From Asticcacaulis sp. (lineage in GTDB: Bacteria > Pseudomonadota > Alphaproteobacteria > Caulobacterales > Caulobacteraceae), in contig NZ_JAIWNX010000269.1 of NCBI RefSeq assembly GCF_020217185.1, positions 1-10,000 of the forward strand: 10,000 nt of DNA, written 5' to 3'. Position 1 is the first letter of the stretch; each line of letters starts with the position of its first letter. Shown here in pieces: positions 1 to 6,866 of this stretch. The notes beneath the pieces were generated by a model. The model had not been told where the DNA came from and made no database searches. It worked only from the letters and a program-made list of their open reading frames with translations. The translations under genes and the position numbers were made by a program.

Positions 1-1225
1 TGTAGAAGCCGGCGGTTTCGGTGACCTGTTCGCGGAAGCGCGTCATGCCTTCGGGCGAATCGTGGAACCACCACGACGGGCCGAGTTTCAGGATCGGATA
101 GTGCCCGGCCAGCGGGGCCAGTTCGCGCGAATAGGAGGTCTCATCCAGCGTGAACAGGATGACCGTCAGGGTCTTTTCGTTGCCAAACGCATCCAGCAGC
201 GGCTTGAGATCATTGACGTAATCGGTGGCCAGCGGGATGTCGCAGCCCTTGTCGCGCCCGAAAGTTTCAAAGATCGTCTGGTTGTGGTTGCGGAACGAGC
301 CAGGGTGAATCTGCATGGTCAGCCCGTCATCGAGGCTCATGCGCGCCATTTCGGTCAGCATCTGGGCGCGGAACAGCTCGGCATCGGCAGGGGTAAATTC
401 CCCGACGATGATGCGGTTGAACAGGGCCTCGGACTCTGCCGCCGACAGATTGGCGGTCTTGGCCGTCGGGTGGCCGTGGTCGGTCGAGGTCGCACCCATC
501 TCCATAAAAAAGTCACGGCGTTTGCGGTGCGCGGCCAGATAACCCTTCCAGCTATAGACGTCTTCGCCGGAAAGCTCGGCAAACACTTTCAGCTTGTCGC
601 GGAAGTCCTCGTGTTCGGCATCAATCACCGGATCGGGGCGGTAGGCGGTGACGACGCGGCCCTTCCAGCCCGACGCGCGAATTTTCTGATGGTGCTCCAG
701 CGTATCGGTCGGCGACTCGGTGGTGGCCAGAAGCTCGATATTAAAGCGTTCAAACAGGGCGCGCGGCTTATAGGCGTCAGACGCCAGAAGCTCACCGATG
801 CGGTCGAAATAATCATCCGCCGTCGTCTCATCGAGGCGCTTGTCAAAGCCCATGATGTGGCCAAAGACGTGGTTCATCCACATGGCAGTCGGCGTGCCGC
901 GGAACAGATGCTGATTGGCAGCAAAGATTTTCCACGCCGTGCGCGGATCGGCGGTCGAAGGCCCGGCCTTGGACCCCACGCCCAGATCATTCAGATCATA
1001 GCCCTGCGAATAGAGCATGCGGTAGATGTAGTGGTCCGGCGCCAGAAACAGCTCGGTCGCGCTGCCGAAATTGGCATTATCGGCGAACCATTGCGGGTCC
1101 GTATGACCGTGCGGCGACAGGATGGGGTAATCCTTGATCAGCGCATACAGTTCGCGGGCCACCGCGCGCTGCGCCGGGTCTGCCGAAAACAGACGGTCTT
1201 CGTTCAAAATCAAAGGCTTGGACAT
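1..1225 (-). CDS. uxaC: Glucuronate isomerase (uronate isomerase), C-terminal part beyond window
   Basis: Uronate isomerase converts D-glucuronate to D-fructuronate and D-galacturonate to D-tagaturonate, the first cytoplasmic step of hexuronate breakdown. The reading frame runs from an ATG at 1225 leftwards to the window edge, giving 408 residues. The family is about 470 residues long, so roughly 60 C-terminal residues are missing. The N-terminus contains SPHGHTDPQWFADN (the HGH pair at residues 39-41), which fits the metal-site HxH of the amidohydrolase superfamily. It is followed by APDHYIYRMLYSQG and by FRGTPTAMWMNHVFGHIMGF, all typical of UxaC. LTMQIHPGSFRNHN and the terminal HYPILKLGPSWWFHDSPEGM also match the family. 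The gene is transcribed leftwards, away from the LacI-type regulator, and a candidate operator shared with uxaA lies about 90 bp upstream. Assignment to the family is firm; preference for glucuronate over galacturonate cannot be read from the sequence. Confidence 0.95.
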   Translation of the reverse strand, partial: MSKPLILNEDRLFSADPAQRAVARELYALIKDYPILSPHGHTDPQWFADNANFGSATELFLAPDHYIYRMLYSQGYDLNDLGVGSKAGPSTADPRTAWKIFAANQHLFRGTPTAMWMNHVFGHIMGFDKRLDETTADDYFDRIGELLASDAYKPRALFERFNIELLATTESPTDTLEHHQKIRASGWKGRVVTAYRPDPVIDAEHEDFRDKLKVFAELSGEDVYSWKGYLAAHRKRRDFFMEMGATSTDHGHPTAKTANLSAAESEALFNRIIVGEFTPADAELFRAQMLTEMARMSLDDGLTMQIHPGSFRNHNQTIFETFGRDKGCDIPLATDYVNDLKPLLDAFGNEKTLTVILFTLDETSYSRELAPLAGHYPILKLGPSWWFHDSPEGMTRFREQVTETAGFY

Positions 1226-1313
1226 GTGATAGATACCGAAACAAAGCGAAACCGTGGACCGTTCTGTCTGAACTTTGTGACGGTCTTCGGGCTCATGATC
1301 TCCCGCTGTAACA

Positions 1314-1328
1314 GGTAACCGGTGTCAT
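1314..1328 (-). promoter_or_regulatory. Candidate LacI-type operator upstream of uxaC
   Basis: Read on the uxaC strand, this is ATGACACCGGTTACC, and the identical 15 bases occur upstream of uxaA at 2752-2766 in the same orientation relative to that gene. The central ACCGGT is palindromic; the TGACACC half is intact and the other half is degenerate. LacI-family regulators usually bind even-length palindromes with a central CG, which this has. It lies about 90 bp upstream of the uxaC start codon, where a repressor would overlap or follow the promoter. The exact match is seen directly; the function and the binding protein are inferred. Confidence 0.6.
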
Positions 1329-1353
1329 GGTTTTTATCAATGTCTAATTTGGA

Positions 1354-1485
1354 GCGGAAGGATTTTCATAAAATCATTCCGCTCAGGCCGCCATTGAGGC
1401 GGCGGCCAAGGCGGCGCAGCCGCCGCCCGGCGAGGGCTAAACAAAAGCTGGATCATTATGTTTCCAGGGAAACGTAATGATCCAG
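1354..1485 (+). repeat. Multi-hairpin dispersed repeat, copy 1
   Basis: This is a 132-bp intergenic element made of four successive inverted repeats. H1 is at 1354-1382 (13-bp arms with one mismatch, 3-nt loop). H2 is at 1387-1403 (GCCGCC/GGCGGC, 5-nt loop). H3 is at 1410-1424 (GGCGGC/GCCGCC, 3-nt loop). H4 is at 1448-1485 (17-bp arms with one G-T wobble, 4-nt loop). A second copy in opposite orientation lies at 9021-9153. The central GC-rich part of about 49 bp is nearly identical between the two, and the order of hairpins is the same. No coding content is evident. It could be a REP/REPIN-like or MITE-like element, or a Caulobacterales intergenic repeat; I do not recognise a named family. 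Confidence 0.85.
1448..1485 (-). terminator. Probable intrinsic terminator of the LacI-family gene (hairpin H4 of repeat copy 1)
   Basis: Read on the minus strand, a hairpin with arms CTGGATCATTACGTTTC and GAAACATAATGATCCAG (17 pairs, one wobble, 4-nt loop) begins 20 bp after the stop codon of the LacI-family gene. It is followed by a T-rich stretch, CTTTTGTTT. Placement, stem length and T tract fit a rho-independent terminator. It is also one module of the dispersed repeat, so its terminator role may be secondary to a mobile or structural role. Confidence 0.6.
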
Positions 1486-1505
1486 ACTCGTTCGCAAAAA
1501 CAGGT

Positions 1506-2594
1506 TCAGGGCTTGAACGACGGGTCAGCCGGGCCGGTCGATTCCCGCACGATCAGGGCCGTATCGAAGACGGTACTGTCCTTGCGGTTTTCCGCCAGCA
1601 GGGCATCGGCGGCCGCGCGGCCGATGTCGCGGATGGGGGCGCGCACGCTGGTCAGGCCGGGGGTGACGCGGGCGGCGATGGGGGCGTCGTCATAGCCGAC
1701 CACGCTGAGGTCGTCGGGGACGCTGAGGCCCAACTCGGCGGCGGCCTTATAGACACCGACCGCCATTTCGTCGTTGGAACTGAAAATGGCAGTCGGGCGC
1801 GGTGATTGCGACAGCAGTGCCTTACCGGCCACATAGCCCGACTCGAAGGTATATTCCCCCTGCACGATCAGGGCGCTATCGAGCGTCAGGCCGCGCGCCT
1901 CAAGCCCCTCATCGAAGCCCTGCCGGCGTTGACGCGCCGAGGCGTAACCCGCCGGGCCGGAGATGAAGCCGATACGGCGGTGCCCCAGATCGGCCAGATG
2001 CTCCGCTGCTGCGCGGCAGCCCATGCGGTCGCGCGACACCACCTGCGACGAGACGATAGGTGGCGTGTTTTCATCGCCGGGCATGGCGGTGATGCGCACA
2101 TAGGGCACGTCGAGATCATCGAGCGCGGCCAGCAGTTGACGGTTTTCAGCGATGGGCGGCAGGACGATCACGCCGGACAGGCGCTGCAACTCCACGAATT
2201 CGCGGATTTCGTCGATAAAATCCGCGCTGTTCTTGTCGCACGGGTGGACCACCAGCTCGGTGCCCGACCCACGGATGCAATCCAGCACGCCGTTCTGGAT
2301 ATTGATGACGTACTGGGCATTGGGGTTGTCATAGACAAGGCCCAGCAGGAAGGAGCGGCGAAAGGCCAGGCCGCGCGCCTGCGGGTCCGGCTTGAAACCG
2401 ATGCGGGCGATGATGGCATTGACCTGATCGCGGGTTTCGGCGCGCACCGACGGCGAATGGTTGATCACCCGCGACACTGTCTTCTTCGAGACGCGCGCCA
2501 GAGAGGCCACATCGTTGATCGTCGCCTTCTTGCGGCGCTTCAGGAAATCTTCGACGGGATCGGGGGCGCCTTCGGGAAGAGCGGTCGTGGTCAT
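1506..2594 (-). CDS. LacI-family transcriptional regulator, probable hexuronate-catabolism repressor
   Basis: This 362-residue protein has the standard LacI/GalR layout. An N-terminal helix-turn-helix covers about residues 24-45 (ATINDVASLARVSKKTVSRV) with a hinge region after it, and a periplasmic-binding-protein-like ligand domain runs from about residue 83 (FLLGLVYDNPNAQYV) to the end. Later LacI/GalR signatures include HLADLGHRRIGFISGP, PTAIFSSNDEMAVGVYKAA and VPDDLSVVGYDDAPIAARVTPGLTSV. About 20 residues precede the DNA-binding domain, slightly more than usual, but no later start codon fits. A GGAAG lies about 12 bp before the ATG, a little far for a ribosome binding site. The gene sits between uxaC and uxaA and is divergent from uxaA. 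This position and the shared operator-like sequences make it the likely local repressor with a hexuronate or intermediate as inducer. The family call is firm; ligand and regulon are inferred. Confidence 0.93.
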   Translation of the reverse strand: MTTTALPEGAPDPVEDFLKRRKKATINDVASLARVSKKTVSRVINHSPSVRAETRDQVNAIIARIGFKPDPQARGLAFRRSFLLGLVYDNPNAQYVINIQNGVLDCIRGSGTELVVHPCDKNSADFIDEIREFVELQRLSGVIVLPPIAENRQLLAALDDLDVPYVRITAMPGDENTPPIVSSQVVSRDRMGCRAAAEHLADLGHRRIGFISGPAGYASARQRRQGFDEGLEARGLTLDSALIVQGEYTFESGYVAGKALLSQSPRPTAIFSSNDEMAVGVYKAAAELGLSVPDDLSVVGYDDAPIAARVTPGLTSVRAPIRDIGRAAADALLAENRKDSTVFDTALIVRESTGPADPSFKP

Positions 2595-2659
2595 GTGTGG
2601 GTTTTGCTTCCGGCCTGAATTGCGAGACGGTCACATACAAAAGTCCGTTTCATCTGTTA

Positions 2660-2675
2660 TATTTAGCGGTAAATA
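2660..2675 (-). promoter_or_regulatory. Inverted repeat overlapping the probable promoter of the LacI-family gene
   Basis: TATTTAGCGGTAAATA is a 16-bp near-palindrome (7 of 8 positions symmetric) with a central CG, the usual shape of a LacI-family operator. It covers the proposed -10 element of the minus-strand regulator gene, which suggests autoregulation. It is unlike the ACCGGT-centred sites near uxaC and uxaA, so it might serve a different factor or be coincidental AT-rich symmetry. Confidence 0.35.
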
Positions 2676-2689
2676 GCGGCTGCGGGCAA
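2660..2689 (-). promoter_or_regulatory. Possible promoter of the LacI-family gene
   Basis: On the minus strand, TTGCCC (2684-2689) and TAAATA (2660-2665) are separated by 18 bp, an acceptable sigma-70-type pair. They lie 66-95 bp upstream of the start codon at 2594. The match is moderate and no transcript data support it. Confidence 0.3.
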
Positions 2690-2726
2690 GCGCGCAGATT
2701 TTCCGTCCATAGCCCTGTTACGCCTC

Positions 2727-2756
2727 TTGCCTATCTACCGCGTTCAGAGGTATGAC
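2727..2756 (+). promoter_or_regulatory. Possible promoter of uxaA
   Basis: TTGCCT (2727-2732) and TATGAC (2751-2756) are spaced by 18 bp upstream of uxaA. The -10-like hexamer overlaps the candidate operator at 2752-2766, which would let a bound repressor block RNA polymerase. The match to consensus is only moderate, so this is tentative. Confidence 0.35.
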
Positions 2757-2766
2757 ACCGGTTACC
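2752..2766 (+). promoter_or_regulatory. Candidate LacI-type operator upstream of uxaA
   Basis: ATGACACCGGTTACC here is identical over 15 bases to the site upstream of uxaC (1314-1328, minus strand). Both sites face their gene in the same direction and lie about 70-90 bp before the start codon. The core ACCGGT is palindromic with a central CG. A related, more symmetric sequence lies inside the esterase gene at 8877-8890. The likely binder is the LacI-family protein encoded next door; that pairing is inferred. Confidence 0.6.
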
Positions 2767-2837
2767 AACCGTCAACATAAAAAACAACGTTCGCGATCTC
2801 GCCTCTGAGGGCGTCGGACGTCAGAAAGACAGCGATT

Positions 2838-4385
2838 ATGCCCGACGACTCTTCCTCCTGCGCGGCCCTTGGGCCTAAGGACACAAAAGCCCCGGCTATG
2901 GTGCGCTATGTGCGCGTGCACGCCACCGATGATGTGGCGATTGCGGTCGAAGCGCTGAGCGCCGGGGAGGTGCTGAATTTTGGTGATGTGCAACTGACGC
3001 TCGGAACCGACATCCCCAAGGGGCACAAGATCGCCCTGCGTGACATCGCCGTGGGCGTGCCGGTGCTGAAATTTGGCTTCCGTATCGGGCACGCCATCGC
3101 GCCGATCAAGGCCGGTGAGCACGTCCATACGCACAATCTGGCCACCTCTCTGACGGGGGTCGAAGACTATGACTACGCGCCCGTGGCCGCCGAAGGGCCG
3201 GGTTCCCACCCCGATGCGCGCACCTTTATGGGCTATCGCCGCGCGGATGGCAGGGTGGGTATCCGCAATGAAATCTGGATTTTGTGCACGGTCGGCTGCG
3301 TGGCGCGCACCTCTGAGCGGCTGGCCAGGGTGGCGAGCGAGCGCTTTAAGGGCCGCGTCGATGGCGTCTATGCCCTGACCCATCCGCTCGGCTGCTCGCA
3401 ACTGGGCGACGACCTCAACCATACGCGCAAGCTGCTGGCGGCGCTGGCGGCGCACCCCAATGCCGGCGGCGTGCTGATCGTCGGTCTGGGTTGCGAAAAC
3501 AATCAGCTCAGCGCCCTGATCGGTGAGATCGAAGGCCGCACGCCGGATCGCCTCAAATATTTCGCCGCCCAGATGGTCGAGGACGAGCACGAGGCGGGCC
3601 TTGAGGCGCTGGAAGAACTCGTGAAGGTGGTCGAAAAGGATCAGCGCGAGCTGTGCCACGTTTCGGACCTCGCCATCGGCGTCAAGTGCGGCGGCTCGGA
3701 CGGTTTTTCGGGCCTGACTGCCAATCCGCTGGTCGGGCGTGTGGCCGACATCGTGGCGCTGGCCGGGGGGCAGTCGATCATGACCGAAATCCCGGAAGTT
3801 TTCGGGGCCGAACGCATCCTGATGGCCCGCGCCAGGGACGAAGGGGTGTTTCATCAGGTCGTCGATGTGGTCAACGACTTCAAGCAATACTTCCTCGACA
3901 ACAACCAGCCGGTGTTTGAAAACCCGTCGCCGGGCAACAAGGCCGGGGGTATCACCACGCTCGAAGAAAAGTCGCTGGGGGCCGTGCAAAAAGGCGGCCT
4001 CAGCCAGTTGACCGAGGTGTTGCGCTATGGCGAGCGCGCCACGCAGCCGGGGCTGTCGCTCCTCGAAGCGCCCGGCAATGACGCCGTGTCTTCGACGGCG
4101 CTGACGGCCGCCGGGGCGGTGATCGTGCTGTTCACCACGGGGCGCGGCACGCCGCTGGGCTTCCCTGCGCCGACGCTGAAAATCGCCTCCAATACCGCTC
4201 TGGCCGAAAAGAAGCCGCACTGGATCGACTTCAATGCCGGTCAGGCGCTGGAGGGCAAGACGCTGGACGAAACCGCCGATGACCTGATGGACCTCATCCT
4301 GCGCGTGGCGTCGGGTGAGCGCGCCAACAACGAAAAGAATGACGAGCGCGAAATCGCCATCTGGAAGAATGGCGTCACTTTGTAG
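2838..4385 (+). CDS. uxaA: Altronate dehydratase
   Basis: UxaA dehydrates D-altronate to 2-keto-3-deoxy-D-gluconate in the cytoplasm; characterised members depend on iron. From the ATG at 2838 the product has 515 residues. An N-terminal SAF-type domain (about residues 31-100) shows IPKGHKIALRDI and GEHVHTHNL. The catalytic region follows with GYRRADGRVGIRNEIWIL (about 132-149), GCVART (Cys154), THPLGCSQLGDDLN (Cys186), VGLGCENNQ (Cys219) and GVKCGGSDGFSGLTANPLVG (Cys284), which is the classic UxaA block. An in-frame ATG at 2898 would give a 495-residue protein starting MVRYVRVHATDDVAIAV, which aligns with the beginning and the length of E. coli UxaA. The first 20 residues therefore may not be translated. 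Upstream of 2838 there is a weak AGAAAG at good spacing, and 2898 has no close ribosome binding site, so I kept the longer form. It is first in a plus-strand run with the reductase. Confidence 0.93.
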   Translation: MPDDSSSCAALGPKDTKAPAMVRYVRVHATDDVAIAVEALSAGEVLNFGDVQLTLGTDIPKGHKIALRDIAVGVPVLKFGFRIGHAIAPIKAGEHVHTHNLATSLTGVEDYDYAPVAAEGPGSHPDARTFMGYRRADGRVGIRNEIWILCTVGCVARTSERLARVASERFKGRVDGVYALTHPLGCSQLGDDLNHTRKLLAALAAHPNAGGVLIVGLGCENNQLSALIGEIEGRTPDRLKYFAAQMVEDEHEAGLEALEELVKVVEKDQRELCHVSDLAIGVKCGGSDGFSGLTANPLVGRVADIVALAGGQSIMTEIPEVFGAERILMARARDEGVFHQVVDVVNDFKQYFLDNNQPVFENPSPGNKAGGITTLEEKSLGAVQKGGLSQLTEVLRYGERATQPGLSLLEAPGNDAVSSTALTAAGAVIVLFTTGRGTPLGFPAPTLKIASNTALAEKKPHWIDFNAGQALEGKTLDETADDLMDLILRVASGERANNEKNDEREIAIWKNGVTL

Positions 4386-4392
4386 GTATCAT

Positions 4393-4412
4393 GGGGAAAA
4401 CAGCGTTTCCCC
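4393..4412 (+). other. Short hairpin just after uxaA
   Basis: GGGGAAA and TTTCCCC form a perfect 7-bp stem around a 6-nt loop, 7 bp after the uxaA stop codon. There is no T tract behind it, so it is a poor intrinsic terminator. It may instead protect the 3' end of the uxaA message or lower expression downstream. Confidence 0.4.
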
Positions 4413-4428
4413 TGTGCACCGCCTTCGC

Positions 4429-4434
4429 TATAAT
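4429..4434 (+). promoter_or_regulatory. Perfect TATAAT -10 hexamer upstream of the uxuB-like gene
   Basis: TATAAT lies 77 bp before the start codon of the reductase gene, in an otherwise GC-rich region. The -35 position at 17-bp spacing (TTTCCC, 4406-4411) matches consensus poorly. It may be a weak internal promoter giving the downstream genes transcription independent of uxaA, or it may be chance. Confidence 0.3.
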
Positions 4435-4438
4435 AGAG

Positions 4439-4470
4439 AAAATTCCTTGGGGCGGCCCGGCGGAATTTTT
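4439..4470 (+). terminator. Hairpin with T tract between uxaA and the uxuB-like gene (attenuator or terminator candidate)
   Basis: AAAATTCC (4439-4446) and GGAATTTT (4462-4469) form a perfect 8-bp stem. A GGG/CCC pairing inside the GC-rich loop could extend the structure. The 3' arm ends in a run of five T. Its position between two genes of one pathway fits partial termination or attenuation. Because it would lie just downstream of a start from the TATAAT at 4429, it could also be a leader structure. Function is inferred only from shape. Confidence 0.4.
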
Positions 4471-4510
4471 CAAAGTTTAGCCGATTTAACAGTCTGAAAG
4501 AAAAAACCGC

Positions 4511-5950
4511 ATGACCCGCCTGTCGCTTGCCACGCTCGACGCCCTGAACTCCGATGTCATCAAACCCGCCTATGATCCGGCAAAGATCGCGGTCGGGATT
4601 GTCCATTTCGGTCCCGGTGCCTTTCACCGCGCCCATCAGGCGGCCTTTGTCGATGCGCTGCTGGCCACAGACCCGCGCTGGGGCATCTGCGGTGTGTCGC
4701 TGCATTCCAAGGGTGTGCGCGATGCGCTGGCCCCGCAGGACGGCCTCTACACCCTGGCTATTCTCGACGAAAAGATCGAATATCAGATCCTCGGTTCGAT
4801 GCGCGAAGTGCTGGTCGGGCCCGAGGATATCGACGCCGTGCTGGAGCGCCTGACGCGCCCCGAAGTGCAGATCGTTACCTCGACGGTCACCGAAAAGGGC
4901 TACTGCCTCGATCCCAACTGGGAACTCGATTTCGCCCATCCGGACATCGTCCACGACCTCGCCCACCCGCAGACGCCGAAATCCTATATCGGCTACGTGG
5001 CCGAAGGCCTGCGCCGTCGCTATGCGGCGGGCCTTTCGCCCTTTGTGCTGATCCCCTGCGATAACCTGCCCAAGAATGGCCACCGCCTGAAGGCCGCCGT
5101 TGTGGCCTTTGTGGCGAAGACGGATGCGGTACTGGCGGCTAAGATCGAAGCCGATCTGGCCTGCCCCTGCACCATGGTGGACTCCATCACCCCGGCCACC
5201 GACGACGCCCTGCGTGAGCGCGTCAAGGCGGCCATTGGCCTCGAAGACGCCTGGCCGATCCAGCGCGAAGCCTTTACCCAATGGGTGATCGAGGAACACG
5301 TTCACGACGGCGGCCCGGACTGGGCCTCGGTCGGCGTCATCCTGACCGACAATGTCCCGGCCTATGAACGCGCCAAGCTGCGCCTGCTCAATGGGCCGCA
5401 CTCGACGATCGCCTATACCGGGCTGCACAAGGGTATCGAGAGCGTGTCGGAAGCCATGAAGGATGCCGAACTGGCGCAACTGGCGCGTGACCTGATGCTG
5501 AGCGATGTGGTGCCGCTGCTGGAGGCGCCGAAGGGCCTCGACCTGAGCGCCTATTCCGAAGCGATTTTGAAGCGTTTCCGCAATCCGGCCATCCGTCACC
5601 TGCTGTCGCAAATCGCCTGGGACGGCTCGCAGAAGCTGCCGATCCGCCTCTTGTCGTCCCTGTCCGAGGCGCTGGAAAAGGGTCAGGACGTGAGCCGCTT
5701 TGGCGTGCCGCTGGCCGCGTGGATGCGCTTTATCCGCGCGAAGGCTGTGGCCGGCGAGACGATCACTGATCCGCTGGCCGATGAATTGATCGCCATGGGC
5801 AGGGGGCTGAAAGACGAGCAGTCGGACGTGGCGACCTTTCTTGCCTACCGCAAGGTCTTCCCGGAAGCGCTGGCGAAGGACTCTCGTGTCATCGCCGCCG
5901 TCGAAGGGGCCTATCAGACGCTCCTGTCGCGCGAACAGGTGGCCGCGTAA
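4511..5950 (+). CDS. uxuB: Fructuronate reductase / mannitol dehydrogenase-family oxidoreductase (UxuB-like)
   Basis: This family reduces D-fructuronate to D-mannonate with NADH; relatives oxidise mannitol or other polyols. The 479-residue length fits UxuB (about 486 in E. coli). The N-terminal Rossmann region has GIVHFGPGAFHRAHQA (about residues 29-44), followed by STVTEKGYC (124-132) and IPCDNLPKNGH (181-191), where Asn185 corresponds to a substrate-site Asn. The catalytic KxxxxNxxH motif appears as KLRLLNGPH (Lys289, Asn294, His297), as in the polyol-specific long-chain dehydrogenases. FRNPAIRHLLSQIAWDGSQK is also typical. It resembles UxuB clearly more than E. coli UxaB (tagaturonate reductase). 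Paired with uxaA rather than uxuA, it may act on tagaturonate, on both ketouronates, or feed a uxuA located elsewhere. A GAAAGA about 9 bp upstream of the ATG serves as ribosome binding site. Confidence 0.87.
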   Translation: MTRLSLATLDALNSDVIKPAYDPAKIAVGIVHFGPGAFHRAHQAAFVDALLATDPRWGICGVSLHSKGVRDALAPQDGLYTLAILDEKIEYQILGSMREVLVGPEDIDAVLERLTRPEVQIVTSTVTEKGYCLDPNWELDFAHPDIVHDLAHPQTPKSYIGYVAEGLRRRYAAGLSPFVLIPCDNLPKNGHRLKAAVVAFVAKTDAVLAAKIEADLACPCTMVDSITPATDDALRERVKAAIGLEDAWPIQREAFTQWVIEEHVHDGGPDWASVGVILTDNVPAYERAKLRLLNGPHSTIAYTGLHKGIESVSEAMKDAELAQLARDLMLSDVVPLLEAPKGLDLSAYSEAILKRFRNPAIRHLLSQIAWDGSQKLPIRLLSSLSEALEKGQDVSRFGVPLAAWMRFIRAKAVAGETITDPLADELIAMGRGLKDEQSDVATFLAYRKVFPEALAKDSRVIAAVEGAYQTLLSREQVAA

Positions 5951-6032
5951 TCGCATGGGCGGGGAGGGATAAGACGGTTGACGCCTCTGCGCCCCGGCAT
6001 TACCGCTTCCCTCTTATAAAAAGGACGCGCCC

Positions 6033-6866
6033 ATGCCGAACCCCCGCCTTGTTTTGCCCGTCGAAGCCCCCACACCCGACCACGTGATTGCGCTGTCCGA
6101 CGGCGCGCCCAATGCGCCGGAAGGGCAATGGCCGGATCGCGTGCATAAGCAGGTCACGCGCGCCGAACTGAGCGCATTTAAATCACCGACTCCGGCGCGG
6201 GCGCGCGCCCTCGTCTATGGGGGTGGCGGCTATATCAACCTTGTGCACGACCGCGAAGGGGTGGAGGTCGCCCTGTGGCTCAATGCGCAGGGTATCGACG
6301 CCTATGTGCTGACGCATCGTCAGCCGGGGCAGGCGGATGCGGATGGCGGCGTGTGGCCTTACGATATCGCTCTGAACGACGGCCTCAAGGCGCTCGATTA
6401 TCTGCAAAGCCTGACGCCCCTGCCACTGCTGCACGTGGGCCTGTCGTCGGGCGGGCATCTGGCCGGCGTCATGGCCTGTCAGGACCACGCGCAAAAGGCG
6501 AAGGGCGTGCTGATCGCCTACGCCCCCGTCAACGCCAATCACCGCGATTATAAGGCCCCGGCGGGCAAGCCCGACTATCCGCCCGCCGAAAAGCAGGCCT
6601 TTTACGACGCCTGGCCCATCGGCATAGCCGGGGAACCGCACGGTATCCCGCACATGCCGGTGTTTCTGGCCTATGCCCTGCACGATCAGATCGTGCCCAT
6701 CGATCACGCCCTGAACCTGATCAAGGCCATGCAGCAGACGGGTGGAGATGTCGATGCCCACATCTTTCCGCAGGCCCTGCACGGCTTTGCGCTGCGTGAG
6801 CTGAACGGCACGCACGATCAGTGGCCGTCACTGGCGGCCCGCTGGATCGACAAGGTGCTGGGGTGA
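6033..6866 (+). CDS. Alpha/beta hydrolase, acetyl-esterase-like (function unknown)
   Basis: This 277-residue protein has an alpha/beta hydrolase fold with a complete candidate triad: Ser138 in GLSSGGHLAG, Asp218 in ALHDQIVP and His250 in ALHGFALRE. The oxyanion-hole segment reads YGGGGYINL (62-70) instead of the usual HGGG of hormone-sensitive-lipase-type esterases. There is no signal peptide or membrane segment, so it should be cytoplasmic. The length suits small carbohydrate acetyl esterases of the Abhydrolase_3 or BAAT-like groups. A good AAGGA (6021-6025) sits 7 bp before the ATG. The gene lies 82 bp after the reductase gene and overlaps the next gene by 4 bp. The context suggests deacylation of a sugar-acid or oligosaccharide that enters the hexuronate pathway, but substrate is not readable from sequence. 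A perfect TTGACG at 5978-5983 upstream lacks a convincing -10 partner. Confidence 0.85.
   Translation: MPNPRLVLPVEAPTPDHVIALSDGAPNAPEGQWPDRVHKQVTRAELSAFKSPTPARARALVYGGGGYINLVHDREGVEVALWLNAQGIDAYVLTHRQPGQADADGGVWPYDIALNDGLKALDYLQSLTPLPLLHVGLSSGGHLAGVMACQDHAQKAKGVLIAYAPVNANHRDYKAPAGKPDYPPAEKQAFYDAWPIGIAGEPHGIPHMPVFLAYALHDQIVPIDHALNLIKAMQQTGGDVDAHIFPQALHGFALRELNGTHDQWPSLAARWIDKVLG

Noticed and set aside
62..1318. Plus-strand open frame of 418 codons opposite uxaC
   Set aside because: The opposite strand encodes an unmistakable uronate isomerase; this translation has no family motif.
1381..1435. CRISPR-like or tandem GC-rich repeat
   Set aside because: The repeated GCCGCC and GGCGGC blocks are arms of two hairpins within one unit; there are no regularly spaced direct repeats with unique spacers.
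1806..2618. Plus-strand open frame of 270 codons opposite the LacI-family gene
   Set aside because: Antisense shadow of the regulator, without motif or convincing ribosome binding site.
2772..4220. Long minus-strand open frame (482 codons) opposite uxaA
   Set aside because: It is antisense to a clear family member, its translation is rich in Arg, Gly and His with no recognisable domain, and such frames are common opposite GC-rich genes.
4241..5956. Long minus-strand open frame (571 codons) opposite the reductase gene
   Set aside because: Same pattern of codon-mirror bias; it overlaps the end of uxaA and the whole reductase gene, and shows no domain or start signal.
6821..6862. Upstream extension of the acetyltransferase gene
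   Set aside because: It lies wholly inside the hydrolase gene and would add residues before the normal GNAT start; the GTG overlapping the hydrolase stop is better supported.
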